A stretch of 64,000 bases of DNA from Serilophus lunatus (GCA_013399895.1 VXBA01001778.1:664096-728095); one strand, 5' to 3'. Shown: positions 40,056 through 52,380, counted from the first letter of the stretch. Made by a program: numbers and translations. Notes: generated from the letters alone by a model not told the origin.

Positions 40056-43000
40056 CCTGCTCTAAGAACATTGATCTGGTGAATGATTCTGGTGATCCCA
40101 GTCTTCACAACATTTTGTGGAAACTTATCTTGCTGAGACATGCTCTCTTACCTCTTAAATATAAGGAGCTCAATCCAGCAAATTCTAATCATTAAACAGC
40201 CTCAAGTAATCAAATTGCCTGTCAATCAGTCCCTCAGACAGTTTTTCGGTTGGTTCAGACCGGCTGGTTTCTTCCATCCTTGATGAGGGCACATAGGTTG
40301 AATGTTCAAGACAGGGGAAACCAAGAGTTCTTTGTATAATATTTAGAGAAAACCTGATAGATTCCCTTATGAATTTTTGTTCCTACTGGGTGGAGTTAGA
40401 ATCATTCCATGTTAGAAATGCCTTTTTTTTTTAAGGTCTTGCAGTAGTATTAGATAATGAACTTCGATTTTTTTGAGGGTTTATTCAAATCTTAAAGGCC
40501 TATTCTATAAATCTAATAACATTTAAAATAATGATTTTTCTATGCAGGTTTTCATTTTTTTTTTTTTCATATACATAAATTACTGGTTTCCTTCAGGCAT
40601 AAGAAATTTAACTCTACGGAAGCTTTTGCCTTACAAAAGCTCAGGCGTGAACATCCTCTTTCAGATCATGATTTTTTTGTTTTTAGAGTAACACATCTGA
40701 ATTTAAGAAAGCAGAGGTGCATAAAATAAGCAAAGAGAAATCCAGAGTGTGTTACATTTCTTCCACAAGGTCATATCAGAAGTAAAAGCTGGAAATAAAG
40801 CCAGTAGTTGTGCTAGGTTGTACTGATACTATTTTTTGATGTCTGTAAGCAGTTTATGCCATGCTTGTTCTTTCCCAGAATTTACAACACCATCTTTACT
40901 TACAATCTTCATCAGTTTACCTCAAGAAGCTGAAAGTATGAAAATTTTCAAACCACTAAAAATTCTTCTATAATTCTTATGTGCAATAGCAGTTGAAATT
41001 ACAGTTCAAAATTCAGTGAGGTAAGTGCAACTGTCTTAACTGAGCATTTCCAATTAGTCTTGGGTCCTCCTGGCCATTAAAGTTTCTTTTAGAATTTAGG
41101 AATAAATAAGAGAAATCATATCTGCGATTGTTGAACAACCATCTTTTATAGTTAGATCCAAAGAGCTGATTTTTTACAGAATGCTGAAGTGTATTTCTTG
41201 TTTTCTTCTTGAAAAGGAGTGATGATCACACTTTTTCCCCCTCTGCTTGCTTTTCTAATTGTTTTCGTTATGGAAAGAACTGCAGTTTTAAAAAAAAAAC
41301 AATGTAGGGACCACATAGCCTTTTCTTATAATCCCATTGTTTTTTTTTATGGTATATGAGACTTAGAAATATAGAGTAAGAGTAGTAGCTGCAGGCAAGA
41401 AGCAATGATACGAAAAAAATGTGTGCCCATTTTCTGATAAGTAAATGGAGATTGTAGTTTCTAACCTGAGGGATTGACTGATACTGTCTTGGACACTGAG
41501 AGACTCACTTGGAGAAATTTATAGAAGAGTAAATGCAGCATGTTATTTGAAAAAAGAACACCACCAACAACTGCCTAATATAATGTTTGTATATTGTATA
41601 TTGTTACTATTGCCTTTTAGGCTTTTTTTCCATATTAAGAAAAAAAGTGAATTATCTAACTTTCTCTTCAGTTACTTCTGACTATAAAACTAAGACCAAC
41701 CTCAAGGTTCATAGTGATGTTTGTATAGTTGGCATTTATTTTATAATTTAGTTTATAATGCTAAGTTAGTGTTAACAACCCGCTGGTAAGGGGTATGATG
41801 TTGTAAAATCTCTTCGGGATGAACAAACACAATGGACCATGTGTCAGGGAAGTCTTAAACTTAATAGTATGGTTGTCTGCCAACTAGCCAAATATTTAGA
41901 CTCAAAGGTATTGGCTAACCCTTAAATTTATGTAATACACTTGAATAAGTTCCCAACTCCCAAAACAAACTCCTCAAAGTACTGGCTTACAATGCACATC
42001 ACAAAACCGAAGATGCTTTGCTAAAAAGCCACACCACCTCTGCACAAAGTTGCTGGCTCATAAACCACAACACACCTCCACAACCTCCCCACTCCCACAA
42101 CAAAGTTCATTGTGTAGATTATGATAGCTACGCTTTGCCCAGGCAAAGCAAGGAAAGAAAAAGAGAATCTCACCAGTCTTTACAGCCCATGTTGGTTGTG
42201 CCATGTGGATGATCTGGAGGAACAAACAAAGAGAGGGCTAAATCTGGTCCCTTTTACAGTTAACCTGGTGCACACCTCTTATGTAAATTTGACTTTTTGT
42301 GTGTTTTGTTCAAATGTGCACAGTCAGCCCTTCTCCAGTAATTGAGTTGGAGGAGGACTGAGCACAAGTCTCGAGGTGGAGCAGGAGATTGACTCAGACC
42401 AGCCCTGCCTCACCTCCCTGGGACCCTCTCCTCTGATCACCTTTCCTGCAGTAATACTCACAATATTTGAGATAAAAAAAAGCTTATATCTGGTCGTCTA
42501 CAGTTAGAATTATTATAAGTCTAGGCTTTTTTGTTTTGTTTTGAGTTTTTGTGTGTGTGTTTTAAATAATAATTTATTCCTATTGGGAAAATGCTTACAA
42601 AAATGCAACAAAATTAACATACATCTTCTATTAGGAAATACAATTTTGCATAAGACTGTGCTGCATTTTAATTTGAAGCCAAACAAATCGGTCAATTTCA
42701 GCAACTAACCTTCCCGCTAACCTTGTAAGGAATCCAGTCCAGAAACTGCACATTAGTTCATAGTCGATGTTCCTCTGTGTTGTTCACTATGACTTTGACT
42801 TTTCTGAATGACATTATGTAGGATGAGGAAGAATGAAGCTTAACTCATTGCAGTGCATCAACAAAGAAGTCCTAGAAGCTCAGAAAAAAGTCCCTAAAGG
42901 AATTATAACTGTATTTTTTTCTTTAATTTGCAAGGTGGTAGACAAAACCAGTATGCATTTGCTGGAAGAACTGTATTTGGAAGAATTATACTTTTGTTAT

Positions 43001-44222
43001 TGAACAAACATTTGAAATCAATGACTATTAAGAGCGTGCCATACTGATTATGAAGTAGGGTTGCATTTAGGAGAACTTTGGAAGAGCTTTTACAGAGAAC
43101 AACTGCTAATATTTCAAATTAGATATATGTATTGCTAAAATTAATACTGCAGGTCTGTGCAAAAATTACTATGCCTTGGGTAGTTCTTACAGTATCATAC
43201 CATTATGTTAGCTTATTATAGAGCTTAAAGGATGTTTAAAATATGGTAATATTTTTAATTACTTTTGTTTGAAAACAACCAACCACACAAACCCACACAC
43301 AAACCAAACCAACAAATAAATCCCAAAAAACAAGAAACCATATATCCAATTTACTTAATAAATTTCAGAGTGATATATTTCAAGGGGATGAAGAGAATGG
43401 AAAGAAGAAAAGCCATAATTTATGTTCCTGGTAATAAAATACTTTTTAAATTCCCATACTCTGTGAATGCATTAAATACTGTACTAAATATCAGTATGAG
43501 GAGAATGTGAAGGTTTTTTTGATTACATTATGTTATTTTTGTTTTGGTGACTAGTTGATTACTCTTAACTAATCAAGCTGACTGTATGCTTTCAGAGCAT
43601 ATGTCTAAAGAATGGGATGTGGGTCTTTAACTCTGACTCTATATTCAGATCAAACCTATGTAGATACCAAAAACTTCGCCCCAGAGAATTTGAGCAGAAG
43701 GAAGGGCCGGAGATGGAAGGTGGTCAGTGACTGAACACTGGTTGTTTTAGATAAAGTCTGAGAAGCTCTATGATATCTGTACAGTCCTTGTTCTCCTGTG
43801 CTCATATAATTTAAATTTCTGTTTGCTTTTCTTGTAATCACCCATGCTCTGGACAAGCAGGTCAAAAAACTTTAATTTGCTGTTCTACACTGGAGAGAAG
43901 AGGACTTTTTGCCATGTCTCCTATTTCCCCATCTGGTGCAGAATTATTATAAAGCTGCTGACATAATCATCTCCTCAGGTTGAAAAAGCGATAACTGCAG
44001 ATCCTGGAAACCATCAATTTAGCCCTGAAGGCCTGATTCATAGGCTATTTAAGCATCTAAGCATGGCTTGGGGCACAGATTTATAAGCAACTACAAGTGT
44101 TGTTTCTAGGAGATGCACATCCCTGTTAACCTGAATCTGCATTTACTTCAAAGGCCATAAATGTCTCATTAGCCTCAAAATACACTTCTCTACCAATAAA
44201 GAAACCATGTGTGAATGATGGT
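40056..44222. other. Noncoding stretch including a possible old LTR
   Basis: AT-rich noncoding DNA. The part at about 41,765-42,465 differs in composition and has its own entry. No gene recognised. Confidence 0.55.
41765..42465 (+). other. A/C-rich block, candidate solitary LTR or other retroelement
   Basis: About 700 bases of A- and C-rich sequence (41,940-42,115 especially) change to a GC-richer end containing CCAGCCCTGCCTCACCTCCC and TTTCCTGCAGTAATACTCAC. The composition shift and the A/C-rich then C/T-rich order are reminiscent of retroviral LTRs. Several TGT...ACA boundaries can be drawn (for example from 41,797 to about 42,460), but none has a convincing target-site duplication, so the identity is open. 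Confidence 0.25.
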
Positions 44223-45062
44223 ACTAAGTTGGGTGCCAGTGCTGATCTACTGGAATGGTCTGCAGAGGGATCTGAACAGGCTGGATTGACTGAAGTCAGT
44301 TGTATGAACATCAATAAGGCCAAGTGTCAGGTCCCGCACTTGTGTCAAAACAACACCATGCAGCACTAAAACCTTAGATAAGAGTGGCTTGAGAGCTGCT
44401 CAGATGAAAGGTGCATGGGAGTGCTGACAACAGCTGACTGAACATGAGCCAGTGTGTGCCCAGGTGGCCAAGAAGACCAACGGCATCCTGTCCTGTATCA
44501 GACATAGTGTGGCAGCAGGACAAGGGAAGTGATAATCTCTCTGTACTTGGCACTGATGAGGCCACACCTTGAGTACTGTGTTCAGTTTTGGGACCCTGAG
44601 GTACTGAAGTGCGTCCGAAGAAGGGCAGTGAAGCTGGTGAAAGGTCTAGAAAACATGTCATATGAGTCCTGTCAAAGCTGGGATTGTTTAGTCTGGAGAA
44701 GAAGCTGAGGGGAAACCTTATTGCTCTGTACAACTACCTGAAAGGAGATTGTTTTGAGTTAGGGGTCAGTCTCTTCTGTCATGACCCAAGTGAAAGGACA
44801 AGAGGAAATGGCCTTAAGTTGCACCAGGAGAGGTTCAGATTAGATATTAGAAATTAAAAAAAAAAATCACTAAAATAGTGGTTAGGTATTGGAATAAGTT
44901 GCCCAGGGAGATGGTGGAGTCACTATCTGGAAGTGTTCAAGAAGTGTCTGGATGTGGCATTTGGGGATATGGTTTAGGAGTGATTATGGTGGTGCTGGGT
45001 TGATGGTTGCACTAGATGATCCTGAAGATCGCTTTTAACCTTGCTGATTCTGTGAGTCTGTG
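44223..45062 (+). mobile_element. CR1 LINE fragment, 3' part, sense
   Basis: TGGAATGGTCTGCAGAGGGA begins the homology. TGAACATGAGCCAGTGTGTG, GTTTAGTCTGGAGAAGAAGC, TTGCACCAGGAGAGGTTCAG, GGAATAAGTTGCCCAGGGAG and the tail TTGCTGATTCTGTGAGTCTG follow in CR1 order. It is truncated at its 5' end and carries stops and frameshifts. The 119-codon antisense open frame at 44,374-44,733 is a shadow of it. Confidence 0.95.
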
Positions 45063-47769
45063 TATTAATGTCTTTGAAATAATTTTGTTCATGAGACTCC
45101 TGTTCAAAGACTTATTGTATACAGTTGTCATACATAATTTATTACTTATGTAAACTTTTTTACAAAGCCTATTTACTAAGAAATTATTAAAAAACGTTGT
45201 CTTTTAGCTAGCTAAAACCAATACCATTTAACAACCAAAACATTTTACAATAAATAGTGGATTTATTCTGACTTATTTTAAAATTGCTCTTTTATGTAAT
45301 TTATCTTGCCTGTGTTAATGCACTTGCCATTATCTGCTGGTTGTTTATGTCTTTGCACTGCTTGCCAAAGACTGCAGGTCTGCTACAGTTCTGTCAATGG
45401 ATCTAAGAGAGCTGACTATATTCTGTGTGTTAGCTGATTTATTTCTGTATGGATTCAAGATCCTTAAATTCTAAATGTCTGTGTGTGCAAGAATCAAAAA
45501 TTTACACTTTAAGTAGACTTCTGTTAAGGTGCAGTGGAAAATAAAATAGACAGTGTAAGGGCATTTAATACTTACAAAACTGCCTTTTGTTGTTCTTACT
45601 TCCTGGGTAAGGAATAAGATAACAAATTCAGTTCCAGGTCAATAGCGAATGTTTCCCTTTCCTTTCACTCTAATCAAAATGATGGCAGATATTTGATCCA
45701 AAGACCCACTTTAATTAGTATGGATAAATACTATTTAGTAAGTCACATTTTTGACAGTTGTTTATTATCTCCACTTGTCAACTGAGGATTTCCACTTCCC
45801 TTCATGTTGTCATTTTTTGTTCTCTCCATGCTGATAAAGTGTTCACTCTAGTTTTTTTTGTCATTCCCATTTTCTTTTCTTTTGTTTTCTTGTTTCCTCT
45901 TTTTTTTGTTTGCTGTTTGCCCAGGGAAAGTTTTTTCTCTCTATCTTTCGTCATCTGGATCACTGTTTTCCCTTCCACTTTGTCAATTTTCTTAGCACTT
46001 TATTCCACATTTCTTAAAATGTCATTACAAGCTTCTGCAGTGTGGGCATCAAGGGAGTAGGATCTGTTGCTTCTCCCTGAGCACAGATTAAATCCTCAGT
46101 TGTATATGACTGGAAAATCTGATTTGTGCTGCATGGTCAGAAAGTGTGCCGAGTCAGGATGGAAGAGAGCAAGAGGGAACAGTATTCAAAATCAATCACC
46201 TGCTGCTGACTTCCATTGTTAAAGACAGTAGCAGAAAGAAAGGAAAGTGATGCTTGAGGAGGAATTTCGTGTGACCTGTAGCTGGCTGACCACTCTGAAT
46301 GTTAAGGAGCAGCTGAAGTGAGGCTGCCCCATGGGGGAGGAGCTGTGGACACTGCAGAGCTGGCAGGGCAATACTTCAAACTCCTAAAGCACCACACTGA
46401 GGGTGGGCTGAGAACAAGCACAAGACCCTGCCACAACCCAATGATCATCAGGCCAGGCAGGGTGAGGAGATAAGTCCAAGGTCGATCTGAGGACCCCCTG
46501 AGGGCAAGATCCAGGCTAGGCATGAGGCTGGGCGCAAGGCTTCCTGCTGCTTCTTGCAGCCCTGGGCACAGGGCTTCCTTTTAATGATTTGTCCTTCAGA
46601 AATGGCCCTTGAATTGCAAGTCCTAGTGAAAATGTCAACAGAAATTTTCGTCTGCCACAAATAGTACGTATCTGATATTTTACTGGCCTCTGGTGTTTCA
46701 AAAATTTTGCAGTAAGACTATTAAAATGAAGTAATTTAAGAATTCCAGGAGTCTTGAGAGCATGAAATGTCTTTCAAATGACTTTCCTTGTAAGAGTCTT
46801 GACTGAAAACAGAACCTAGTAGTCTGCTTATATGAGTTTGACATATAAATGTGTGTTTATCCTACCTAATATAAGCTATCTGTTTCCTGTAACAGTAATT
46901 TTTTACCTGTGGAATTGTCGTTTGTACTTTTGAGTTGAATAAGGCGTGAAAAGGAATTTCTTCATTTTTTTTGGCAGGTAGAAGACTGTTGATGTGTATT
47001 TATTTATACTACTTGTAATGGTTAGCATATAAATGAAAGTGACTTATATTTCATTAAAAATTAACAGTCTTACTGTAGGAATTGCCTTCTATCTAAAAAT
47101 AAAAGTAGAATGCAAGAATGTAATGTTACATAATTATAACACTGTGTAGATTGAAATATGATTGTACCACACTTTTTTTTTTAATTTTAGTTTGTTCTGT
47201 TTGTCCGACATAGAAAAAATAAAACAGATACAAACCCCAATAAATTTTTATCTAATTTTGACTAACTGTTCTCACACTTGTTTTGAACTAATGCAATGCT
47301 ATTCCATTAACTGGAATTTCTGAATTAAATGGAGGTAAATTACATTGTCATACAGAAAAGAAGTCATATCTGTGAAAAAATACAGAAATCATATCATAAC
47401 AGAGAGTTTATCCAATGTAGGTAAACCAGTGAGTGGTTCCTGTGGGAGTGCAAATAAGCTTAAAAAGGAGATTCCATTTATTTAGGGCAGAAAATATCCT
47501 CAAGCTAGCACTTAAATGTGATACCCTTTGTGAAAGCCACAATGTTTGGGCTGTGGTTTGGTTTGGAAGTATATATAGAAGCAAAGCTATTTGATATGTG
47601 GTATAACCTCTGACAAATTTATGGCTTCAGTTTCAGCTCTCTTACCTTACCTGTCTTTGGAAACACATAACCATGATATCTAAAGTTCATAAGACATTTG
47701 TGAGCCTTGGCATGGAAGTAATGTGTGAATATAATTTTTTGTTTGTTTTCTTTTTTTTTTTAATTTTAG
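45063..47769. other. Probable intronic DNA before the NLGN4 leader
   Basis: AT-rich noncoding DNA with a T-rich stretch at about 45,840-45,970, responsible for a hydrophobic chance open frame, and a moderately GC-rich patch at 46,270-46,580 of unknown origin. The last 27 bases (47,743-47,769) are a strong polypyrimidine tract ending in TTTTAG. Confidence 0.6.
47743..47769 (+). promoter_or_regulatory. Candidate splice acceptor of the NLGN4 leader exon
   Basis: A long T-rich tract ending in AATTTTAG at 47,762-47,769 is the strongest-looking 3' splice site upstream of the NLGN4 start codon. Competing sites are CTTCTTCAG ending at 47,999, TGTCTGCAG ending at 48,019 and CTTTTTTTATTAG ending at 48,124. 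Which one is used decides how much leader, and which upstream ORFs, the mRNA carries. Confidence 0.4.
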
Positions 47770-47781
47770 ATTTATACCAAT

Positions 47782-47943
47782 ATGAATTCGTCTGTTGATT
47801 TGAATTGCCTGTTCTGTGTTGATCATAGGCTGACTGAGTGGGCTGGACTTCACCGGAAGGAACTATTTCACTGGGCAAGTGGAGTAACTGCAGATCTCTC
47901 GCCACGCTACTTGCTGAGGAGTGCTGTGCATTGCCAGGATTAA
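47782..47943 (+). other. 53-codon upstream ORF in the NLGN4 leader
   Basis: The ATG at 47,782 has A at -3 and A at +4 and lies 12 bases after the candidate acceptor. It opens 53 codons ending at TAA 47,941-47,943. The predicted peptide starts MNSSVDLNCLFCVDH and contains four Cys and three Trp/Phe-rich patches (EWAGLH, ELFHWA). No known domain is recognised. If exonic, it would be expected to reduce initiation at the neuroligin ATG. It may also be a chance frame. Confidence 0.35.
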
Positions 47944-47947
47944 GTCA

Positions 47948-48031
47948 ATGCTAAAGTCTGGGATGGGCCTTAGGGTAAAACACACCCTTTCTTCTTCAGA
48001 CATTGGGATTTGTCTGCAGCCAGTCAGCTGA
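47948..48031 (+). other. 27-codon upstream ORF in the NLGN4 leader
   Basis: This second upstream ATG begins 5 bases after the stop of the 53-codon frame and ends at TGA 48,029-48,031. A third, 3-codon frame (ATG 48,189, TAA 48,198-48,200) stops 3 bases before the neuroligin ATG. All depend on which splice acceptor is used. Confidence 0.3.
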
Positions 48032-48203
48032 GACACCTACACACATCAACTTTTTTTTTTTTGTTGCCTGAACAAGGTTACATTTTCCCTCACTTCACGT
48101 CCTTTTGACTGCTTTTTTTATTAGTTTACATTTGCATTTGCCTTGACTGATTAATTTTCTGCTGGCTGTGATATAAAGAGCCCTGCTGATGTTGATTTAA
48201 ATA

Positions 48204-48675
48204 ATGTCGAGACCAATGGGACTCCTATGGCTGCCTTTGATCTTCACCCCAATGTGCGTCATGTTGAATTCTAACTTCCTCCTGTGGATAACTGCACTGG
48301 CTATAAGATTTACTCTCATCGATGGCCAAGCACAATACCCAGTTGTTACTACAAATTATGGCAAAATACGTGGTTTAAGAACACCTTTGCCTAATGAGAT
48401 CCTTGGTCCAGTGGAGCAATACCTGGGTGTTCCTTATGCTTCTCCTCCAACCGGAGAAAGGCGATTTCAGCCCCCAGAGCCACCGTCATCTTGGACAGGT
48501 GTCCGCAATGCCACACAGTTTGCCGCTGTCTGCCCACAGTACCTGGATGAGAGGTCACTGCTCAATGATATGCTGCCAGTCTGGTTTACAGCCAATCTGG
48601 ATACTGTGGTGACATATGTTCAAGATCAAAATGAAGACTGTCTATATTTGAATATCTATGTGCCCACAGAGGATG
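48204..48675 (+). CDS. NLGN4X: Neuroligin-4, first coding exon (partial CDS, residues 1-157)
   Basis: Neuroligins are postsynaptic type I membrane adhesion proteins that bind presynaptic neurexins through a catalytically inactive cholinesterase-like ectodomain. The start MSRPMGLLWLPL, the long signal segment (residues about 1-41, cleavage before QAQYP) and the run NYGKIRGLRTPLPNEILGPV match neuroligin-4 rather than neuroligins 1-3. Visible landmarks: YLGVPYASPPTGERRFQPP (73-91, including Arg87, reported as altered in a human NLGN4X autism-linked variant), the N-glycosylation sequon Asn102-Ala-Thr, Cys110 and Cys146 (the first disulfide of the fold) and the type-B carboxylesterase signature EDCLYLNIYVP (144-154). 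The ATG at 48,204 has A at -3 and agrees with the family start. The exon stops after GATG at 48,675 (157 codons plus 1 base, phase 1). The frame would read 17 codons into the intron to TAG 48,726-48,728 if unspliced. The remainder of the ~800-residue protein lies beyond the window. Confidence 0.97.
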
Positions 48676-48681
48676 GTAAGT
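48676..48681 (+). promoter_or_regulatory. NLGN4X: Splice donor of the first coding exon
   Basis: GATG|GTAAGT is a full consensus 5' splice site. It breaks the codon after its first base, at the point where the family's first coding exon ends shortly after the EDCLYLNIYVPTED motif. The intron is phase 1. Confidence 0.93.
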
Positions 48682-49971
48682 ACCCTGGGGACTACAGTGC
48701 AGTGTGCTCACCAGTTCTACCTGAATAGTGTCCAGGTCTTTAAAGCGTCTTGTTGAGTTTCCTTCATGTTCCATCTGTGCAAATGGATAATATCTCTGAA
48801 CATCCATTAAAGGTAATACTTTGTAGATTGATATGCTTGTCTGAGTTCTCTCTCATGTTTCAGCGCAACATCGACCCACAGTTTCATTTGCAGGTGGTGG
48901 CCGGGCTGTATAAACCTGACTTAAGTTTACATCTAAAATACAGCTGAGTATCATTCGCAAGAGAGAAAAGGGGAAATAAACATTAACCTGAAGTAACATA
49001 TGTATTTTTCAGTGCATGAATAGTGCAAATATACTGTCTCATACTAATTTTTGAAGAAAATCTTCTCTGTTTTTTTGTTTTAATGTTGTTGTAAAACTTC
49101 TGAGCCTACTATTAACGCTGTCTGATTTTAATGGATAATAGAAAATCTTTGTACTAATTCAGGCAGCAGGGTTTTTTTCAGGATATTGATCTATGAGATG
49201 TTTCAGTCCAACTTACTATTCTTCATTCACTAAATTTAAAATGAAATAAACATGATTCTATTATGCACAGCTGAGCAGGTGGCCTTAAACTTTCTTCTCT
49301 TTTATGCAACCTTTCTCAAGAGGGCTACTTAAAACCACTTTCTGTAGACAAAAAGGATGAACACAATTGGTAACACAGAACTCTTGGAACATTTACATGA
49401 TCTCAATCTTAAAAATTGTAGCTTTATGACATGGGGAATGTACCTTTTGTCATTCTAAATAGTATTGCTTCCTATGGGCAAGAAGACCTGTTTTCTTCAG
49501 CCCCCAAATAAGCTAAGTGTATTCTATATCACAAGGGAATAAAAAATACTATGGGAACTTACATTTAATATTCTACTAAAAGCCAGTTCTTTCAGCTCCT
49601 TAGAATGTAGTTACCGATGCATAACGTGACAGATTTCTCCCAGATATGCAAATCCTTTCACTTTAGCAGAGTGTTTGATTTACATGACCAAGGCATTGTT
49701 ATTTCTCAGTAACTATAGTCTAAATATGCAAATTTTGTACTTTGATAATTATAATCCTTCTGCCTTGATTGGCTTCTTTAGTCAGAATTTCCAAGCTGTT
49801 TGCCAGCATTAAACATACCGCCTTCTTTTCCTGTTCTCATCAGCTGAAGCAACAACTTGAAAGCTATAAATAAAAGGGTATGGTTTGGGAATACCCAGAG
49901 ATTTTCAAAAGTAAATACTACTAAGCTGCTTAAATGAAAAGTCCTATGAAAGAAGAGCTGTGTTTATGGGG

Positions 49972-50028
49972 GGGGGTCTATGTGCACCTGTGTGTGTGTG
50001 TGCATGTGTGTGCATGCATGTGTGTGTA
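49972..50028. repeat. G-run and (GT)n/GTGCAT microsatellite
   Basis: A run of eight G is followed by TG dinucleotides interspersed with TGCATG units. The plus-strand Cys/Val-rich open frame across it is an artefact of the repeat. Confidence 0.9.
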
Positions 50029-52379
50029 GAGAAGGAATAGGTCTCTTTGACTCAGTTCTTTCCCTCTTGGAATCTCCTTGTATTGTCTCTCACTCCTTGG
50101 ATGGTAACATAGGTAATTCTTTCAAAAATTTATTTACATTCTGGATTTCATCCTTCAGCTTTTAAAAATCACTAGGGTAAGCTTGCCCTAAGAAAATATT
50201 CTGGGTTAAGATTTTATTTGTTCCCACCGAAGGAGTATCAGCTCTGCTAACTCAGCATTATTTTAGAGCCCAGTTTTAATAAATGCATACATTCCTCCAA
50301 TCTAATAAGAAAAAGTTTCATTAATTAATTAAGAAACACAGAAGAGTGGACATGGAAATATATATATGAATGTCTAGGAAAAGAATGTTTGATATCAAAT
50401 GGAAAATAATAAAATATCACAGGCCGAATGACTAACAATGTGTAAAACTATTGCTATAATAGCTAATGGCATTTTCTGTTAGATTAAAAATAGAAGGACT
50501 GATTAATTTTACCTGCTGTAGACAGTTTATGCTACTTCCTGGGTTTAGATTTTTTTTTACACTAAATAGCATGTAGGCGGCATTCATTTTCTTTTATAAC
50601 TCCTTTTCAAAATATAAAACCAGGCATAAAAGAGTACATAGCTTAATAATAAGAGACAAGGTTTGATGTCAGTGATGAGCTGAAGGCAAGACTGCTCCTG
50701 TAAAATAAGACAAGCATTTTTAACAGGTTCCATTGTGGAACAAGAAACGTAAAAATTAGTAAATGAATGATGTTTTAATTGTGTGTTGTGTATCTTCTCA
50801 TTAGTTAAATATAATTCAGTGAGGCTTTTTTGGTGAGGAAAATATGCAGTCATCTGTCCATAAAGATGCTTAAGGGAAACTGACCTACAAATCACATCTC
50901 GAAAGTTACGGGATGGCTCCAAATCATACTAAACATAAATACCCTTAAATTGTAGTCCATACAATCTGATTAAAAACGTTATGCTTCATTATATGAATCT
51001 TAGTTGGCAAAAATAAGCTATGTTGTTATGGAGACAGACCATGAAATTAGTTTTTGAAGCAAGATCTCAAAGTGAATGACTTTGAATTAAGTTGACATTT
51101 TCAATTCTTTCTAAAGTACAGATTGATTTGAAAGATGTTTGAAACTGTTTTGTGTCCAGAAGAAAAGGTGTCTGGAATCATCCAAACCTAATTAATTTTC
51201 TGATTATGAAACTTAATCATTTTGTGTGTCCTTTTTTTTTTTCGTATCTAGTGAAAAGAACAGATGAACAGCTCTAATGAATTAAATGCAATCATATGCG
51301 GTGCTTATTTCAAATCAATTCTAGTGAATAATTAATCAAAATTCAGCTCAGATTTGGTGGGTTTTTTCATTGTTTTGTTTTTTTGTTTGTTGTTTCTTTT
51401 TTCCTCTATATAGAATGACCTGTTTGTTATCACTGGCCAAAGCAAACCAGTTTTGATTTGGTATTTTCAATAAAGAAGTGAGTAATAAATGTACACATAC
51501 CTTCTTCTGATTTCAGAATTGCCTCAGTGGAATATCCTGCCACACTATAAACTAATGGAAAGAAAAGTAGGATACGGTCCCCTAAGCTACATAGAGAAGT
51601 TTAGTTATTTTTAATAAAATAGTTTGAAATTTTACTGCTTTTGTCTAAAGAGGTACAGTGAAATTAAGTGACTTTTAAATCTATACGTCTAACTATAATA
51701 TAGTTCTAGCTTCTAGGTAGAGAATTAAAATACCCTGTTATACAGACTGTATTAATCATTGCCTTTTTTCTTTTGGATCCATAAGATTCTGGATTTTGAA
51801 TGTCAGATAGCAGCAGAGTCCTGTCAGAATTTCCCATGTTAAAATATTCTTACAAAGCAAAAAGTATCTTTGGTTTTAAGGGGTATACTTGTTTTATTTT
51901 TGGTAAAAATATTATTTATTATAGAATTCAACACACATAGCTAACAGAATGCTTCTGTAATTCTCTCCATGTAGATATTTATTCTTTTGCTGTTTTTCAC
52001 TGGATAAATGTTTTTTGAGTACACTTTCCTTAGACTAACACTTACATTTTAGGGTATGTGAGGTAGCTGTAGAATTTCAATTTTTGTTTTCCTTTGCCTT
52101 TAGAAGGGAAAGAATTGCTACCACTATAATCCACAGAGATTTTTTTTTGTCATAGTAAAATAAATAACAATTCAGTTATTTTGAAGTTACATAGTGCAAG
52201 CAATCAAATGAAAATCTAGTAAACTTCTTTTATTTTATATGTCAAATCTATAATAATAATAAATTGTTCAGAACTGAAGCAAATAAATTATTTATAGTGA
52301 AGTTACTTTATCCAATCGCTTTCTAAACATTTGGCTTGATCTTCGAAATCACTTGTGTGGGTATATTTTTTCTTGTCTG

Positions 52380-52380
<1 letters not shown>

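Larger units (their letters stand above)
47770..48203 (+). other. NLGN4X: Probable 5' untranslated leader of NLGN4
   Basis: This is the sequence between the best acceptor and the NLGN4 ATG. The first ~190 bases are less AT-biased and lack the homopolymers of the flanks, which fits exonic sequence. A T12 run at about 48,050-48,062 and a second pyrimidine tract ending at 48,124 leave open that the true exon starts at 48,125 and only 79 bases are leader. The leader as drawn contains three upstream ORFs, at 47,782, 47,948 and 48,189. Confidence 0.4.

Noticed and set aside
39671..40195. Open frames with a proline-rich stretch
   Set aside because: Antisense CR1 with a poly-C insert; the prolines come from the C-run and the frame crosses an N.
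44374..44733. 119-codon minus-strand open frame
   Set aside because: It is antisense to the CR1 copy at 44,223-45,062.
45758..46060. 100-codon hydrophobic frame suggestive of a membrane protein
   Set aside because: It reads through T-rich low-complexity DNA, which always yields Phe/Leu/Ser/Val; there is no supporting motif.
48676..48728. Continuation of the neuroligin frame for 17 codons past the donor
   Set aside because: The GTAAGT donor and the family exon boundary show that this is intron; the extra residues do not resemble neuroligin.
48586..48807. 73-codon minus-strand frame overlapping the NLGN4 exon
   Set aside because: Shadow of the real coding exon on the other strand.
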